From assembly GCF_022809125.1 (NCBI RefSeq), contig NZ_JALGBI010000002.1, positions 319,685 through 383,684 of the forward strand: a stretch of DNA of 64,000 nucleotides, given 5' to 3'. Origin of the DNA: Variovorax terrae (GTDB lineage: Bacteria > Pseudomonadota > Gammaproteobacteria > Burkholderiales > Burkholderiaceae_C). Both the position numbers and the translations under genes were made by a program. Of this stretch, positions 46,858 to 55,281 are shown in pieces (position 1 is the first letter of the stretch; every line of letters starts with the position of its first letter). The notes under the pieces are model-generated. The model searched no databases, was not told the origin of the DNA, and worked only from the letters and a program-made list of their open reading frames with translations.

Positions 46858-47658
46858 CTAGACGGCGGCGAAGGCCGCGCCCAGGTAGAACGCGATTTCG
46901 CAGACTTGCTGCGTGGCGCCCAGCGCATCGCCGGTGAAGCCCTGCAGCCGGCGCTCGAACAGCCGCCCCATCCAGAACAGGGCCAGCCCGGCGCAGGCGC
47001 CGCCTGCTATGAAAAATGTAGCATCCAAGGTCCACGCGACAAGGACCATGGCCCCAAAACACCATAAAAACGCCGCGGCGAGGGCGGGTCCTGAAATCTG
47101 GTCGGCCAGCGGCTTGGATTTGGAGCTGGCCGCGTCCCCCACATGGGGCAGCACGCGGATCAGCACCAGCGGCAGGCCGCGCGACAGCACATGGCCGGCC
47201 AGCAAGGCGGCGCAGGCCAGCAGCAGGTCGCTGGCGCCCAGCATGGCCAGCAGGCTGACCTTGGCCAGCAGCGCCAGCATCAGCGCCATCGCGCCGAAGG
47301 CGCCGACGCGCGAGTCCTTCATGATCTCGAGCGCGCGCTGGCGGTCGGCGCTGCCGCCCAGGCCGTCGGCCACGTCGGCCAGCCCGTCCTCGTGGAAGCC
47401 GCCGGTGAGGAGCACGCTGGCCACGGTGCTGAGGACAGCGGCCACCAGCGGCGTGAAGAGGGTGTCGGGCAGCGCCATGAACACCAGCGCATACACGCCG
47501 GCCGCCACGCCGCCCACCAGCCAGCCCACGCCCGGAAAGTGGGCGGCGCTGGCGCGCAGCATGGCGGTGCTGAAGCCGGTCCACTGCGCCAGCCGCCCGG
47601 TGATGGGGATGCGCGTGAAGAACTGGACGGCCAGCAGGTAGTGGCGGATGAAGTTCAT
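46858..47658 (-). CDS. cobS: Adenosylcobinamide-GDP ribazoletransferase
   Basis: A 266-residue polytopic cobalamin synthase, which joins adenosylcobinamide-GDP to alpha-ribazole. It has the start RHYLLAVQFFTRIPI, the catalytic-type segment GGFHEDGLADVADGLGG and KDSRVGAFGAMAL. A GCTAT repeat variant is embedded at 47005-47023. No cobalamin riboswitch was seen upstream. Confidence 0.95.
   Translation of the reverse strand: MNFIRHYLLAVQFFTRIPITGRLAQWTGFSTAMLRASAAHFPGVGWLVGGVAAGVYALVFMALPDTLFTPLVAAVLSTVASVLLTGGFHEDGLADVADGLGGSADRQRALEIMKDSRVGAFGAMALMLALLAKVSLLAMLGASDLLLACAALLAGHVLSRGLPLVLIRVLPHVGDAASSKSKPLADQISGPALAAAFLWCFGAMVLVAWTLDATFFIAGGACAGLALFWMGRLFERRLQGFTGDALGATQQVCEIAFYLGAAFAAV
47005..47023. 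repeat. GCTAT-N7-ATAGC repeat, copy 4 (one mismatch)
   Basis: TGCTAT-GAAAAAT-GTAGCA, within cobS. Confidence 0.6.
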
Positions 47659-47705
47659 CCGCCGATGTTAGCGGGGCCCGGTGAACGCGGCCCGGCCGGC
47701 ACGGC

Positions 47706-48656
47706 CTACAGCTCGGCCTCGTGCGGCTGCCCGATGAAGCCGACCGAGAGCGCGTTGGCGCCCACGTTGACCGAGTTGGTGGGCGACATTTCCTGCAGCG
47801 ACACCTGCACGCCCTTGGCCTCGGCCTCGCGTACCAGCGCGCGGTATTCGTCGATGGCCTGCACATCGGCGATGTCGCCGGAGTAGCTCACGTTCACGAA
47901 CGGGGCGAGCAGCCCGCGCTCCAGCTCGCGCCGCGCCAGGTTCAGCACATGCTGGCGCACGGCCGGCACGCCGCGGACCTTGGCCACGGCTTCGGTGCGG
48001 CCCTGGAAGCCCCGCAACACGGGCTGGATGCCCAGCATCTTGGCGGCGGCCTGGCCGAGCATGCCGACGCTCTTGTCGCCGCGGGCGCGCGCCCGGGTGA
48101 GCAGGAAGTCGAGCTGGCTTGGCGCCATGTAGCCGTAGGCGCTGCGGCTGAGCTCCTGCAGGTGGGTGCGGATGTTGGCCACCAGCGGCTCGGCCTCGAA
48201 CTTGCGCAGGGCTTCCAGCACCTGCACGCCGTAGCCGGAAAACAGGTTCAGGCTGTCGTAGCACTCCACCAGCAGCGGGCCCTTGATGCCGGCGCGCATG
48301 CGCACCGGCATCGAGTCGGTGATCACGCGCGAGGCGGCCGCGAAGGCGCTCTTGAAAATGGGCGAGCGGGTCGAGGCGACGAACAGGCCGAACACGTGGT
48401 CGAAGTCGGTCGAGACCTGCTCCAGCAGGAACTTGCGGATCTCCACTTCGTCGGGGGGCAGCGAGCGCGAGACCTCGGCGGTTCTCAGGTCGAGCAGCCT
48501 GGCATTGAAGTCGCGCGTAGCGGCGGGCTTGCGCTCGTCCACGTAGCGCTTCTCGTCGATGCCGATCCTGACGGGCAGCAGGCGCACGTGCGGATTGTCC
48601 AGAACGGCCTGCGGCACTTCGGCCGCGGAGTCGATCACGATTCCGAGTCTGAGCAT
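47706..48656 (-). CDS. DegV family fatty-acid-binding protein
   Basis: A 316-residue DegV-fold protein. Family members bind a fatty acid and some act as FakB-type subunits of fatty acid kinase. The start LGIVIDSAAEVPQAVLD and the SRSLPPDEVEI region fit the family, although the usual T-S-Q-P-S motif is degenerate. No kinase gene is nearby. It ends 47 bases from cobS and starts 127 bases from the ilvA stop. Confidence 0.85.
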   Translation of the reverse strand: MLRLGIVIDSAAEVPQAVLDNPHVRLLPVRIGIDEKRYVDERKPAATRDFNARLLDLRTAEVSRSLPPDEVEIRKFLLEQVSTDFDHVFGLFVASTRSPIFKSAFAAASRVITDSMPVRMRAGIKGPLLVECYDSLNLFSGYGVQVLEALRKFEAEPLVANIRTHLQELSRSAYGYMAPSQLDFLLTRARARGDKSVGMLGQAAAKMLGIQPVLRGFQGRTEAVAKVRGVPAVRQHVLNLARRELERGLLAPFVNVSYSGDIADVQAIDEYRALVREAEAKGVQVSLQEMSPTNSVNVGANALSVGFIGQPHEAEL

Positions 48657-48783
48657 GGCCTGTCTCCTCTTTGTTCTTGGCGGCGGAGGACGGCGCGGCT
48701 GTGCCTGTCCGCGCGCCCGTTCCAGGCCCGGCGCGCGGTGCCGGTGGCCCGGCAGGGACGCTCAGCGCAAGGCCTGGCCCATG

Positions 48784-50328
48784 CTACGTCTGCAGGAACA
48801 ATCGGTAAACAGGGTTGTTGGTTTCTTCCACATAGGGATAACCCAATGTGTCCAGAAACGAATTGAATGCTTTGTGATCACTCGGCGGCACCTGCAGCCC
48901 GACCAGGATGCGGCCGTAGTCGGCGCCCTGGTTGCGGTAGTGGAACAGGCTGATGTTCCAGCCCGGCCGCATCAGGCTCAGGAACTTGAGCAGCGCGCCC
49001 GGCCGCTCGGGAAAGACGAAGCGCAGCAGGCGCTCGTCCCGCGCCAGGGCGGAGTGGCCGCCAACCATGTGGCGGATGTGCTCCTTGGCGAGTTCGTCGT
49101 GCGTGAGGTCCAGCGCCTCGAAGCCGTGCTTGCTGAAATTGGCCGCGATCTTCAGCGACTCGCCCCGGGCCGAGGTGGTCAGGCCGACGAACACGTGGGC
49201 GCTGGCGGCGTCGCTGATGCGGTAGTTGAACTCGGTCACGTTGCGCGGGCCGCCGGGCAGCTCGCCGATGAGCTCGCAGAAGCGCCGGAAGCTGCCGCGT
49301 TCCTCGGGGATGGTCACGGCGAACAGCGCCTCGCGTTCCTCGCCGACCTCGGCGCGCTCGGCCACGAAGCGCAGGCGGTCGAAATTCATGTTGGCGCCGC
49401 ACAGGATGGCGGCATAGGTCTCGCCCTTGGTCTTGTGGCTGGCCACGTACTGCTTGATGGCGGCCACCGCCAGCGCGCCCGAGGGCTCGACGATGCTGCG
49501 GGTGTCGGTGAAGACGTCCTTGATGGCCGCGCACACGGCGTCGGTGTCGACGGTGATGAACTCGTCCACCAGGTCGCGGCTGATGCGGAACGTTTCTTCG
49601 CCCACCAGCTTGACGGCCGTGCCGTCGGAGAACAGGCCCACGTCGGCCAGCGTGACGCGCTTGCCGGCGGTGACCGAGCGGATCATCGCGTCCGAGTCGT
49701 TCATCTGCACGCCGATGACCTTGACCTCGGGCCGCACCGCCTTGATGTAGTTGGCCACGCCCGAGATCAACCCGCCGCCGCCGATGGCGACGAACACGGC
49801 ATGCAGCGGGCCCTGGTGCTGGCGCAGGATTTCCATGGCGATCGTGCCCTGGCCCGCGATCACGTCGGGGTCGTCGAACGGGTGCACGAAGGTCAGGCCC
49901 TGCTGCTGCTCCAGTTCGGTCGAATGCTGGTAGGCGTCCGAATAGCTGTCGCCGTGCAGAACGACCTCGCCGCCCAGCGCCTTGACCGCGTCGATCTTGA
50001 CCTGCGGCGTGGTGACCGGCATCACGATCACGGCGCGCGTGCCGAGCTTGTGGGCGCCCAGCGCCACGCCCTGCGCGTGGTTGCCGGCGGAAGCGCAGAT
50101 CACGCCCTTCTGGAGCTGCTCCGGCGTCAGCTGCACCATCTTGTTGTAGGCGCCGCGCAGCTTGAAGCTGAACACGGGCTGCTGGTCCTCGCGCTTGAGC
50201 AGGACCTTGTTGTGCAGGCGGCGGCTCAGGTTCTTCGCGGGCTCCAGGCTGGACTCCACGGCCACGTCATAGACGCGGGCGGTCAGGATCTTCTTGAGGT
50301 AGTCGGCGGGTTGGAGGTGCTTTTTCAT
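48784..50328 (-). CDS. ilvA: Threonine ammonia-lyase, biosynthetic
   Basis: A 514-residue PLP enzyme that deaminates threonine to 2-oxobutanoate, the first step of isoleucine synthesis. The PLP lysine lies in FSFKLRGAYNKM. The phosphate-binding glycine loop is IGGGGLISGVANY. Two ACT-like regulatory domains occupy about residues 330-510, as in the isoleucine-inhibited form. ATG 50328 fits the family start. A terminator and probable small RNA unit lie 26 bases upstream. Confidence 0.95.
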   Translation of the reverse strand: MKKHLQPADYLKKILTARVYDVAVESSLEPAKNLSRRLHNKVLLKREDQQPVFSFKLRGAYNKMVQLTPEQLQKGVICASAGNHAQGVALGAHKLGTRAVIVMPVTTPQVKIDAVKALGGEVVLHGDSYSDAYQHSTELEQQQGLTFVHPFDDPDVIAGQGTIAMEILRQHQGPLHAVFVAIGGGGLISGVANYIKAVRPEVKVIGVQMNDSDAMIRSVTAGKRVTLADVGLFSDGTAVKLVGEETFRISRDLVDEFITVDTDAVCAAIKDVFTDTRSIVEPSGALAVAAIKQYVASHKTKGETYAAILCGANMNFDRLRFVAERAEVGEEREALFAVTIPEERGSFRRFCELIGELPGGPRNVTEFNYRISDAASAHVFVGLTTSARGESLKIAANFSKHGFEALDLTHDELAKEHIRHMVGGHSALARDERLLRFVFPERPGALLKFLSLMRPGWNISLFHYRNQGADYGRILVGLQVPPSDHKAFNSFLDTLGYPYVEETNNPVYRLFLQT

Positions 50329-50351
50329 GAACGGCTGATGATAGCGACCCA

Positions 50352-50440
50352 AGAAAAAAGCCCCGAATCTTGCGATTCGGGGCTAAATCCACCAAAGGAG
50401 GAGGGTGGAGGAGACAACCGGTGCATGAAAATATGCGATG
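50352..50440 (-). ncRNA. Candidate small RNA with anti-Shine-Dalgarno loops
   Basis: On the minus strand a promoter (TATACT at 50446-50451) precedes about 88 bases that end in a strong terminator. The RNA contains UCUCCUCC in an open stretch. A hairpin follows (TCCACC against GGTGGA, 50386-50407) whose loop CTCCTCCTTT is complementary to a consensus ribosome binding site. It ends before ilvA. It may act in trans on translation, or be a terminated ilvA leader. The RNA has not been matched to any named family. Confidence 0.6.
50354..50384 (-). terminator. Strong factor-independent terminator upstream of ilvA
   Basis: Perfect 11-bp stem AGCCCCGAATC / GATTCGGGGCT (50359-50369 with 50374-50384) and a 4-base loop. 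On the minus strand it is followed by a T-run (complement of 50354-50359). It terminates minus-strand transcripts just before the ilvA start. Confidence 0.85.
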
Positions 50441-50445
50441 AGTGC

Positions 50446-50472
50446 AGTATAGCCAAACTTGCTGCAATGCAA
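50446..50472 (-). promoter_or_regulatory. Sigma-70-type promoter for the small RNA / ilvA leader
   Basis: Minus-strand -10 box TATACT (50451-50446) with TTGCAT (50472-50467) 15 bases upstream; GTTGCA and TGTTGC give 16- and 17-base alternatives. Expected transcription start is near 50440. Confidence 0.6.
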
Positions 50473-50482
50473 CATGAGAGCT

Positions 50483-50497
50483 GTCTCAACTTGAGAC
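50483..50497. promoter_or_regulatory. GTCTCAA-C-TTGAGAC palindrome
   Basis: A perfect 7-bp inverted repeat around one base, between the small RNA promoter and the divergent OsmC gene. Candidate operator. Confidence 0.4.
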
Positions 50498-50558
50498 TCT
50501 TGCGGCTCTATTAGCTGAATTTATTCTCGCAAAGAGATTTTGATAAAGGTGTGATGAA

Positions 50559-50996
50559 ATGATGGAATGCACGGTGAGTTGGACGGGCGCGACGGGCTCG
50601 CGCTCGGGCATGAGTTTTCTGGCGGAAACCGGGAGCGGGCATACGCTGGCGATGGACGGCGCGCCCGACGGCGGCGGCGCCAACCTCGCGCCCCGGCCGA
50701 TGGAGACCGTGCTGGCCGGCACCGGCGGCTGCACGGCCTATGACGTGGTGCTGATCCTCAAGCGCGGGCGCCATGAGGTGCGGGGCTGCAGCGTCAAGCT
50801 CACCACCGAGCGGGCGGAGGCCGATCCCAAGGTGTTCACCAAGATCCATATGCATTTCACGGTGACCGGCCGGGGCATTCCCGCAGCGGCCGTGGAGCGT
50901 GCCATCGCCATGAGCCACGACAAGTACTGCTCGGCCAGCATCATGCTGGGCAAGACGGCCGACATCACGACCGGTTTCGAGGTGATTGAGGCCTGA
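50559..50996 (+). CDS. OsmC family protein
   Basis: A 145-residue OsmC/Ohr-superfamily protein. The redox-active cysteines are seen in GGCTAYDV and in HDKYCSASIM, the two-site pattern of organic-peroxide and YhfA-like members. AAAGG precedes ATG 50559 by 9 bases; the adjacent ATG at 50562 is also possible. It diverges from the ilvA leader. Confidence 0.9.
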   Translation: MMECTVSWTGATGSRSGMSFLAETGSGHTLAMDGAPDGGGANLAPRPMETVLAGTGGCTAYDVVLILKRGRHEVRGCSVKLTTERAEADPKVFTKIHMHFTVTGRGIPAAAVERAIAMSHDKYCSASIMLGKTADITTGFEVIEA

Positions 50997-51031
50997 AAGT
51001 GCCAAAGGTCCTTGTCGCACGGTCGTCTGGT

Positions 51032-51048
51032 GCTATCAATTAAATAGC
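51032..51048. repeat. GCTAT-N7-ATAGC repeat, copy 5
   Basis: GCTAT-CAATTAA-ATAGC, between the OsmC and coq7 genes. Confidence 0.8.
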
Positions 51049-51080
51049 GACCGGGGTGTGACCAGTCTGTTTTGGAGGCG

Positions 51081-51710
51081 CTAGATATAGTGCGCCGTGG
51101 TCGTCATGACCTTGGCTGCCGCCCTCATCAGGGCCTTGGCGGGCGGCGGCAGTTCCAGCGCGCCGGCGTCGAGCGCCTGTGCGGCATGCCGGGCCTCGTC
51201 GTCCTTCATCTGCGCGACGATGGCGCGCGAGGCGTGGTCGGCGGCGGGCAGGCGTTCCAGATGGCTCTGAAGGTGCGCTTCCACCTGTTTTTCCGTTTCC
51301 ACCACGAAACCCAGGCTGACCCGGTCGCCCAGCCGCCCGGCCAGCAAGCCCAGGCCGAAGGCGCCGGCATACCAGAGCGGGTTCAGCAGGGATGGGCGGT
51401 CGCCCAGTTCCTCCAGCCGCGTCTGGGTCCAGGCCAGATGGTCGGTTTCCTCGCGCGCAGCCTGTTCCATCTGCGTCCGCAACGCGGGATCCCGGGTGGC
51501 CAGGGCCTGCGCCGTGTACAGCGCCTGGGCGCAAACCTCGCCCACATGGTTGACCCGCATCAGCGCCCCCGCTTCCCGCTTCTCGCGCGCCTCCAGCGAA
51601 CTGGGCTCGGCCGGCAGCGTGGGGCAGGGCTGGCTGGCCTTGGGCGTGGCAAACAGGGTGCGCAATGCCGCATCGGCGGCGGTAAGGAGGGGATCCAAGG
51701 GGTGGCTCAT
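51081..51710 (-). CDS. coq7: Demethoxyubiquinone hydroxylase (Coq7 type)
   Basis: A 209-residue di-iron hydroxylase of ubiquinone synthesis, adding the last ring hydroxyl. The carboxylate/histidine ligands are visible in [26 protein letters not shown] and [12 protein letters not shown] 51710 gives a start typical of the bacterial family. It converges with the OsmC gene, with a GCTAT repeat between. Confidence 0.93.
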   Translation of the reverse strand: MSHPLDPLLTAADAALRTLFATPKASQPCPTLPAEPSSLEAREKREAGALMRVNHVGEVCAQALYTAQALATRDPALRTQMEQAAREETDHLAWTQTRLEELGDRPSLLNPLWYAGAFGLGLLAGRLGDRVSLGFVVETEKQVEAHLQSHLERLPAADHASRAIVAQMKDDEARHAAQALDAGALELPPPAKALMRAAAKVMTTTAHYI

Positions 51711-52062
51711 GATGCGATACGGGTGGCCGGGGAGGAGATCAATATCTTGGCATTCTGCCGCAGCAGAGGAAAGTGGGTGATTTGGGTACGATTTTTGCTT
51801 GGATTTTGCCGAAATAGTGACTGCATCAATCTGTGGTGCAGGTCCCACGTCTGCTCTGCAAGTTGTTGCAGGGGTGCAACGGAATGGCAGTTTCCCGGTT
51901 AATTCCTTTGCGAAAGAAGGCCGGCTCTGGTGCAATAACGACAACTTCCCAAAAGGAGGTTGGCCCGGGGAACCGGCGGGAGCATATCGAGAAATGTTGC
52001 TTGCAACTCTCACATGAGCCCTTCGCACCGGAGCCCTATGTTTAACCTTGGAGAAACTTGCA
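51711..52062. promoter_or_regulatory. Non-coding region upstream of the porin gene
   Basis: About 350 bases without a convincing gene, carrying the promoters for coq7 (left) and the porin (right). Two inverted repeats sharing GTTGC/GCAAC occur: GTTGCA-GGGG-TGCAAC at 51865-51880 and GTTGC-TT-GCAAC at 51996-52007. No clear -35/-10 pair was identified. Confidence 0.45.
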
Positions 52063-53157
52063 ATGAAAAAATCTCTGATTGCTCTGGCTGTGCTGGCTGC
52101 TGCTGGCGCCGCTTCTGCTCAATCTTCCGTGACCCTGTTCGGCGTGGTTGACGTTGGCCTGCAAAGCGTTCGCGCTGACGGCAGCGGCTCCGTTCTCAAG
52201 ATGGGCACCGGCCTGAACAGCTCCAGCCGCCTGGGCTTCCGCGGCACCGAAGACCTCGGTGGTGGCATGTCCGCCAGCTTCTGGCTCGAAGCCGGCATGA
52301 ACTATGACGACGGCTCTGGTCAGGCTGGCCCCAGCCTCAACAACCAAGCTGCCGGCGCTGCCAACGGCGGCGGCCTGTCCTTCCAGCGTCGTTCGACCGT
52401 CAGCTTGGCTGGCAACTTCGGTGAACTGCGTCTGGGCCGTGACTATGTTCCGTCGTTCTGGAACCACACCGTGTTCGATCCGTTCGGCACCGTGGGTTCG
52501 GGCGCAGCCACGAACCTGCGTCTGAAGCTGGGTAACTCCAACGGGATCCAGACCACCACTCGTGCTTCCAACAGCATCGGCTACTTCCTGCCGGGCAACC
52601 TGGGCGGCTTCTATGGCCAGTTCATGTACGCTATGGGTGAGAACAACTCCAACGCTGCCAACTCCAGCGACGGCCGTTACACCGGCCTGCGTCTCGGCTA
52701 CGCTAACGGCCCGGTCAACGTGGCCTACAGCTATGGTCAAACCAAGGTTCTGGCCCGGAACGACTACAAAGACCAGAGCATCGCAGGCTCCTACAACTTT
52801 GGTAGCTTCACGCTGATGGGTCAGTGGGGTCAGGAAAAGCTGGGTAACGCTACTGGCCTCGGTGGCTTCACCAAGAACTCGGCCTGGATGCTGGGTGGTT
52901 CCGTGCCGGTTGGCGCTGGCGAGATCAAGGCTTCCTACGGCCGCGCCAAGCTTGATGGCGCCGCTGGCACCCCGAAGGGTTCCCAGTTCGCTGTCGGCTA
53001 TGTGTACAACCTGTCCAAGCGTACCGCTGTTTACACGACCTACTCCCGCGTTTCCAACGACGCTGGCGTGGGCGCGGTCTTCTTCACCGGCCTCGGAGCG
53101 AGCGCGACCGGCACCAGCTCGTCTGGTCTGGACATCGGCCTGCGCCACAACTTCTAA
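52063..53157 (+). CDS. Gram-negative porin, highly expressed type
   Basis: A 364-residue outer-membrane porin with signal peptide ending AASAQ and the mature start [35 protein letters not shown] follows, and the C-terminus ends in the aromatic GLRHNF. Codon choice differs from its neighbours (many GCT, GGT, TCC and CGT codons), as expected for one of the most abundant proteins. GGAGAAAC precedes the ATG and a strong terminator follows. It is probably the major general porin. Confidence 0.95.
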   Translation: MKKSLIALAVLAAAGAASAQSSVTLFGVVDVGLQSVRADGSGSVLKMGTGLNSSSRLGFRGTEDLGGGMSASFWLEAGMNYDDGSGQAGPSLNNQAAGAANGGGLSFQRRSTVSLAGNFGELRLGRDYVPSFWNHTVFDPFGTVGSGAATNLRLKLGNSNGIQTTTRASNSIGYFLPGNLGGFYGQFMYAMGENNSNAANSSDGRYTGLRLGYANGPVNVAYSYGQTKVLARNDYKDQSIAGSYNFGSFTLMGQWGQEKLGNATGLGGFTKNSAWMLGGSVPVGAGEIKASYGRAKLDGAAGTPKGSQFAVGYVYNLSKRTAVYTTYSRVSNDAGVGAVFFTGLGASATGTSSSGLDIGLRHNF

Positions 53158-53196
53158 TCACTTGCTGGCCTAGTGCCAGCTGTGATGAGAATCTTG

Positions 53197-53235
53197 AAAT
53201 CCGCCAAGCCTTCGGGCCTGGCGGATTTTTTCTTT
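53197..53235 (+). terminator. Factor-independent terminator of the porin gene
   Basis: AATCCGCCA pairs with TGGCGGATT around a smaller GCC-TTCG-GGC hairpin, and a T-rich tail (TTTTTTCTTTT) follows. It lies 40 bases after the stop. Confidence 0.88.
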
Positions 53236-53316
53236 TGAGTGAGAGCGCAAAAACGGCAAGCAGAAGCAACGGCGCCATGGCAGGGATTGCTCGTTTCTGT
53301 GGGGTGTTGTGTGCGC

Positions 53317-54087
53317 ATGGTTCATGGTTGTGGATGGCTGCTGGTTTTTTCGGTGCTGCTTCAGTTGGCGGCGTGCTCGTCGGCGCCCAAGCCTGCTGAC
53401 GGAGCCGCTGTGACCGCCACGCCCTGGGCGTTGGCTTCTGCCAGCACGCGGGATGCATCGCCGCAATGGCAGCATTACAAGCTGCCGGGCAAGCAGCCCA
53501 CACAGTTCTCCTACATGCGCATGGACGGGCGCGATGCCATGGCCGTGACGGCGGTGTCCTCGGCCAGCATGCTGCGGCATGCCGTGCGGATCGAGCCGGA
53601 GGCCCTGGGCCAGGTCCGTTTTTCCTGGAAGGTGCCGGCGCTGATCGCGGAGGCCGACATGTCCCAGCGCGAAACGGACGACTCGCCGGTGCGCATCGTG
53701 CTGGCTTTCGAGGGAGATCGCTCGAAGTTCTCGGCCAAGAACGCCATGCTGTCGGAGCTGGCCCATCTGCTGACCGGTGAGGAAATGCCCTACGCCACGC
53801 TGATGTACGTGTGGTGCAACAAGCAGGAGCCGGGCAGCGTCATCATCAATCCGCGCACCGACCGCATCCGCAAGCTGGTGATGGAGTCGGGGCCGAAAAA
53901 ACTCAACCGGTGGCTCGACTACGAGCGCGACATCCGGGCGGACTACGAGAAAGCCTTTGGCGAAGCGCCGGGGGCGCTGGTTGGCATCGGCATCATGACC
54001 GATACCGACAACACGCGCACCACGGCACGGGCCTGGTATGGCCCGGTGCGCCTGATGCCGGCGTCGACGGCGGCGCTCGCGAACTGA
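53317..54087 (+). CDS. DUF3047-like lipoprotein
   Basis: A 256-residue predicted lipoprotein (lipobox LAAC). After a linker, the region from about residue 60 resembles DUF3047, with HYKLPGKQPTQFSY, VRFSWKVPALIAEADMS, VRIVLAFEGDRSKF and YVWCNKQEPGSVI. Function unknown, envelope location likely. An in-frame GTG at 53311 is an alternative start. The 213 bases after it (54088-54300) hold the promoter of the next operon and no visible gene. Confidence 0.75.
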   Translation: MVHGCGWLLVFSVLLQLAACSSAPKPADGAAVTATPWALASASTRDASPQWQHYKLPGKQPTQFSYMRMDGRDAMAVTAVSSASMLRHAVRIEPEALGQVRFSWKVPALIAEADMSQRETDDSPVRIVLAFEGDRSKFSAKNAMLSELAHLLTGEEMPYATLMYVWCNKQEPGSVIINPRTDRIRKLVMESGPKKLNRWLDYERDIRADYEKAFGEAPGALVGIGIMTDTDNTRTTARAWYGPVRLMPASTAALAN

Positions 54088-54300
54088 TGTAGGGGCAACA
54101 GCGCCTGCCGCCTATGAACGGGTGCCGCAGCAAACGGAAGTCCTTTCGGTGAAGGCGAGGGGCTTGGCGAAAAGCCGCGGCCTGCCGGCCCTGGCGAGGC
54201 TCTGCGGACAGCGGTCCTGCCCGCGACTTTATCCAAGGAAACCCCCGTGTCGGCACGGTGCTTGCTCTGCTAGCATGCGCCCTTACTTGTGCCAATCTGA

Positions 54301-55281
54301 ATGTTTGCCTTCATCCTGCGTCGCCTGATTCAAGCCGTGATCGTGATGGTCGTGGTGGCCTTCATTGCCTTCATGCTGTTCCAGTATGTCGGTGATCCGG
54401 TGGTGTTTCTGCTGGGGCAGGATGCCAAGCCGGACCAGATCGCGCAGATGCGCGTCGATCTGGGGCTGGACAAGCCCTTTTTCGTGCAGTTCTGGCATTT
54501 CCTGCTCAATGCGGCGCAGGGTGAATTCGGTCTCAGCCTGCGCCAGGGAGCCAAGGTGTCGCGGCTGATCGTCGAGCGCCTGCCTGCCACGCTGGAACTG
54601 GCGCTGGTGGCGGCGCTGCTGGCGGTGTTGCTGGGCATTCCGATGGGGGTGTATGTGGCGCTGCGGCGCGGCACGGTGATGAGCCAGGTGTTCATGACGC
54701 TGTCCCTGCTGGGGGTCTCGCTGCCGACCTTCCTGATCGGCATCCTGCTGATTCTGGGCTTTGCCGTGGGGCTGCACTGGTTTCCGAGTTTCGGGCGCGG
54801 CGATGTGGTGATGATCGGCTCCTGGAGCAGCGGCCTGCTCACCCTCAAGGGCTGGCATCACGTCGTCCTGCCGGCGGTGACGCTGGCGATTTTCCAGCTC
54901 ACGCTCATCATGCGGCTGGTGCGTTCGGAGATGCTGGAGGTGCTGCGCACCGACTACATCAAGTTCGCGCGGGCGCGCGGCCTGAGCAACCGGGCCATCC
55001 ATTTCGGCCACGCGCTCAAGAACACGCTGGTGCCGGTGATCACCATCACCGGGCTGCAGCTCGGCACGCTGATCGCCTTTTCCATCATCACCGAAACCGT
55101 GTTCCAGTGGCCCGGCCTGGGCCTGCTGTTCATCCAGGCGGTGACGTTCGCGGACATTCCTGTGATGTCGGCCTATCTGTGCCTGATGGCCCTGATCTTC
55201 GTGATCATCAATCTGGTCGTGGATCTGCTGTACTTTGCCGTGGACCCGCGCCTGCGCGTGGGCAAGGCAGGAGGTCATTGA
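54301..55281 (+). CDS. Dipeptide-type ABC transporter permease (DppB-like)
   Basis: A 326-residue permease with six membrane segments. The start FILRRLIQAVIVMVVVAFIAF and the EAA-type loop YIKFARARGLSNRAIHFGHA are characteristic of DppB/OppB. It opens an operon with, in order, an M20 hydrolase, the binding protein, DppC, DppD and DppF. The stop overlaps the M20 start by one base. Confidence 0.93.
   Translation: MFAFILRRLIQAVIVMVVVAFIAFMLFQYVGDPVVFLLGQDAKPDQIAQMRVDLGLDKPFFVQFWHFLLNAAQGEFGLSLRQGAKVSRLIVERLPATLELALVAALLAVLLGIPMGVYVALRRGTVMSQVFMTLSLLGVSLPTFLIGILLILGFAVGLHWFPSFGRGDVVMIGSWSSGLLTLKGWHHVVLPAVTLAIFQLTLIMRLVRSEMLEVLRTDYIKFARARGLSNRAIHFGHALKNTLVPVITITGLQLGTLIAFSIITETVFQWPGLGLLFIQAVTFADIPVMSAYLCLMALIFVIINLVVDLLYFAVDPRLRVGKAGGH

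Noticed and set aside
46858..47705. Cobalamin riboswitch near cobS
   Set aside because: The space upstream of cobS is only 47 bases and shows no B12-box-like sequence.
50329..50430. Classical leader-peptide attenuator for ilvA
   Set aside because: The minus-strand frame starting at the ATG near 50425 encodes few Ile, Val, Leu or Thr codons before the terminator, and no competing antiterminator pairing was convincing. Terminated leader or small RNA fits better.
48559..50514. A 651-codon plus-strand open frame opposite ilvA
   Set aside because: Shadow of ilvA. Only its last 30 codons lie outside ilvA, in the small RNA region.
50425..50514. A small plus-strand frame of about 28 codons after a strong GGAGGAG run
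   Set aside because: The spacing to its ATG is long (about 12 bases), no plus-strand promoter is evident, and the GGAGG run is better explained as the complement of the minus-strand RNA.
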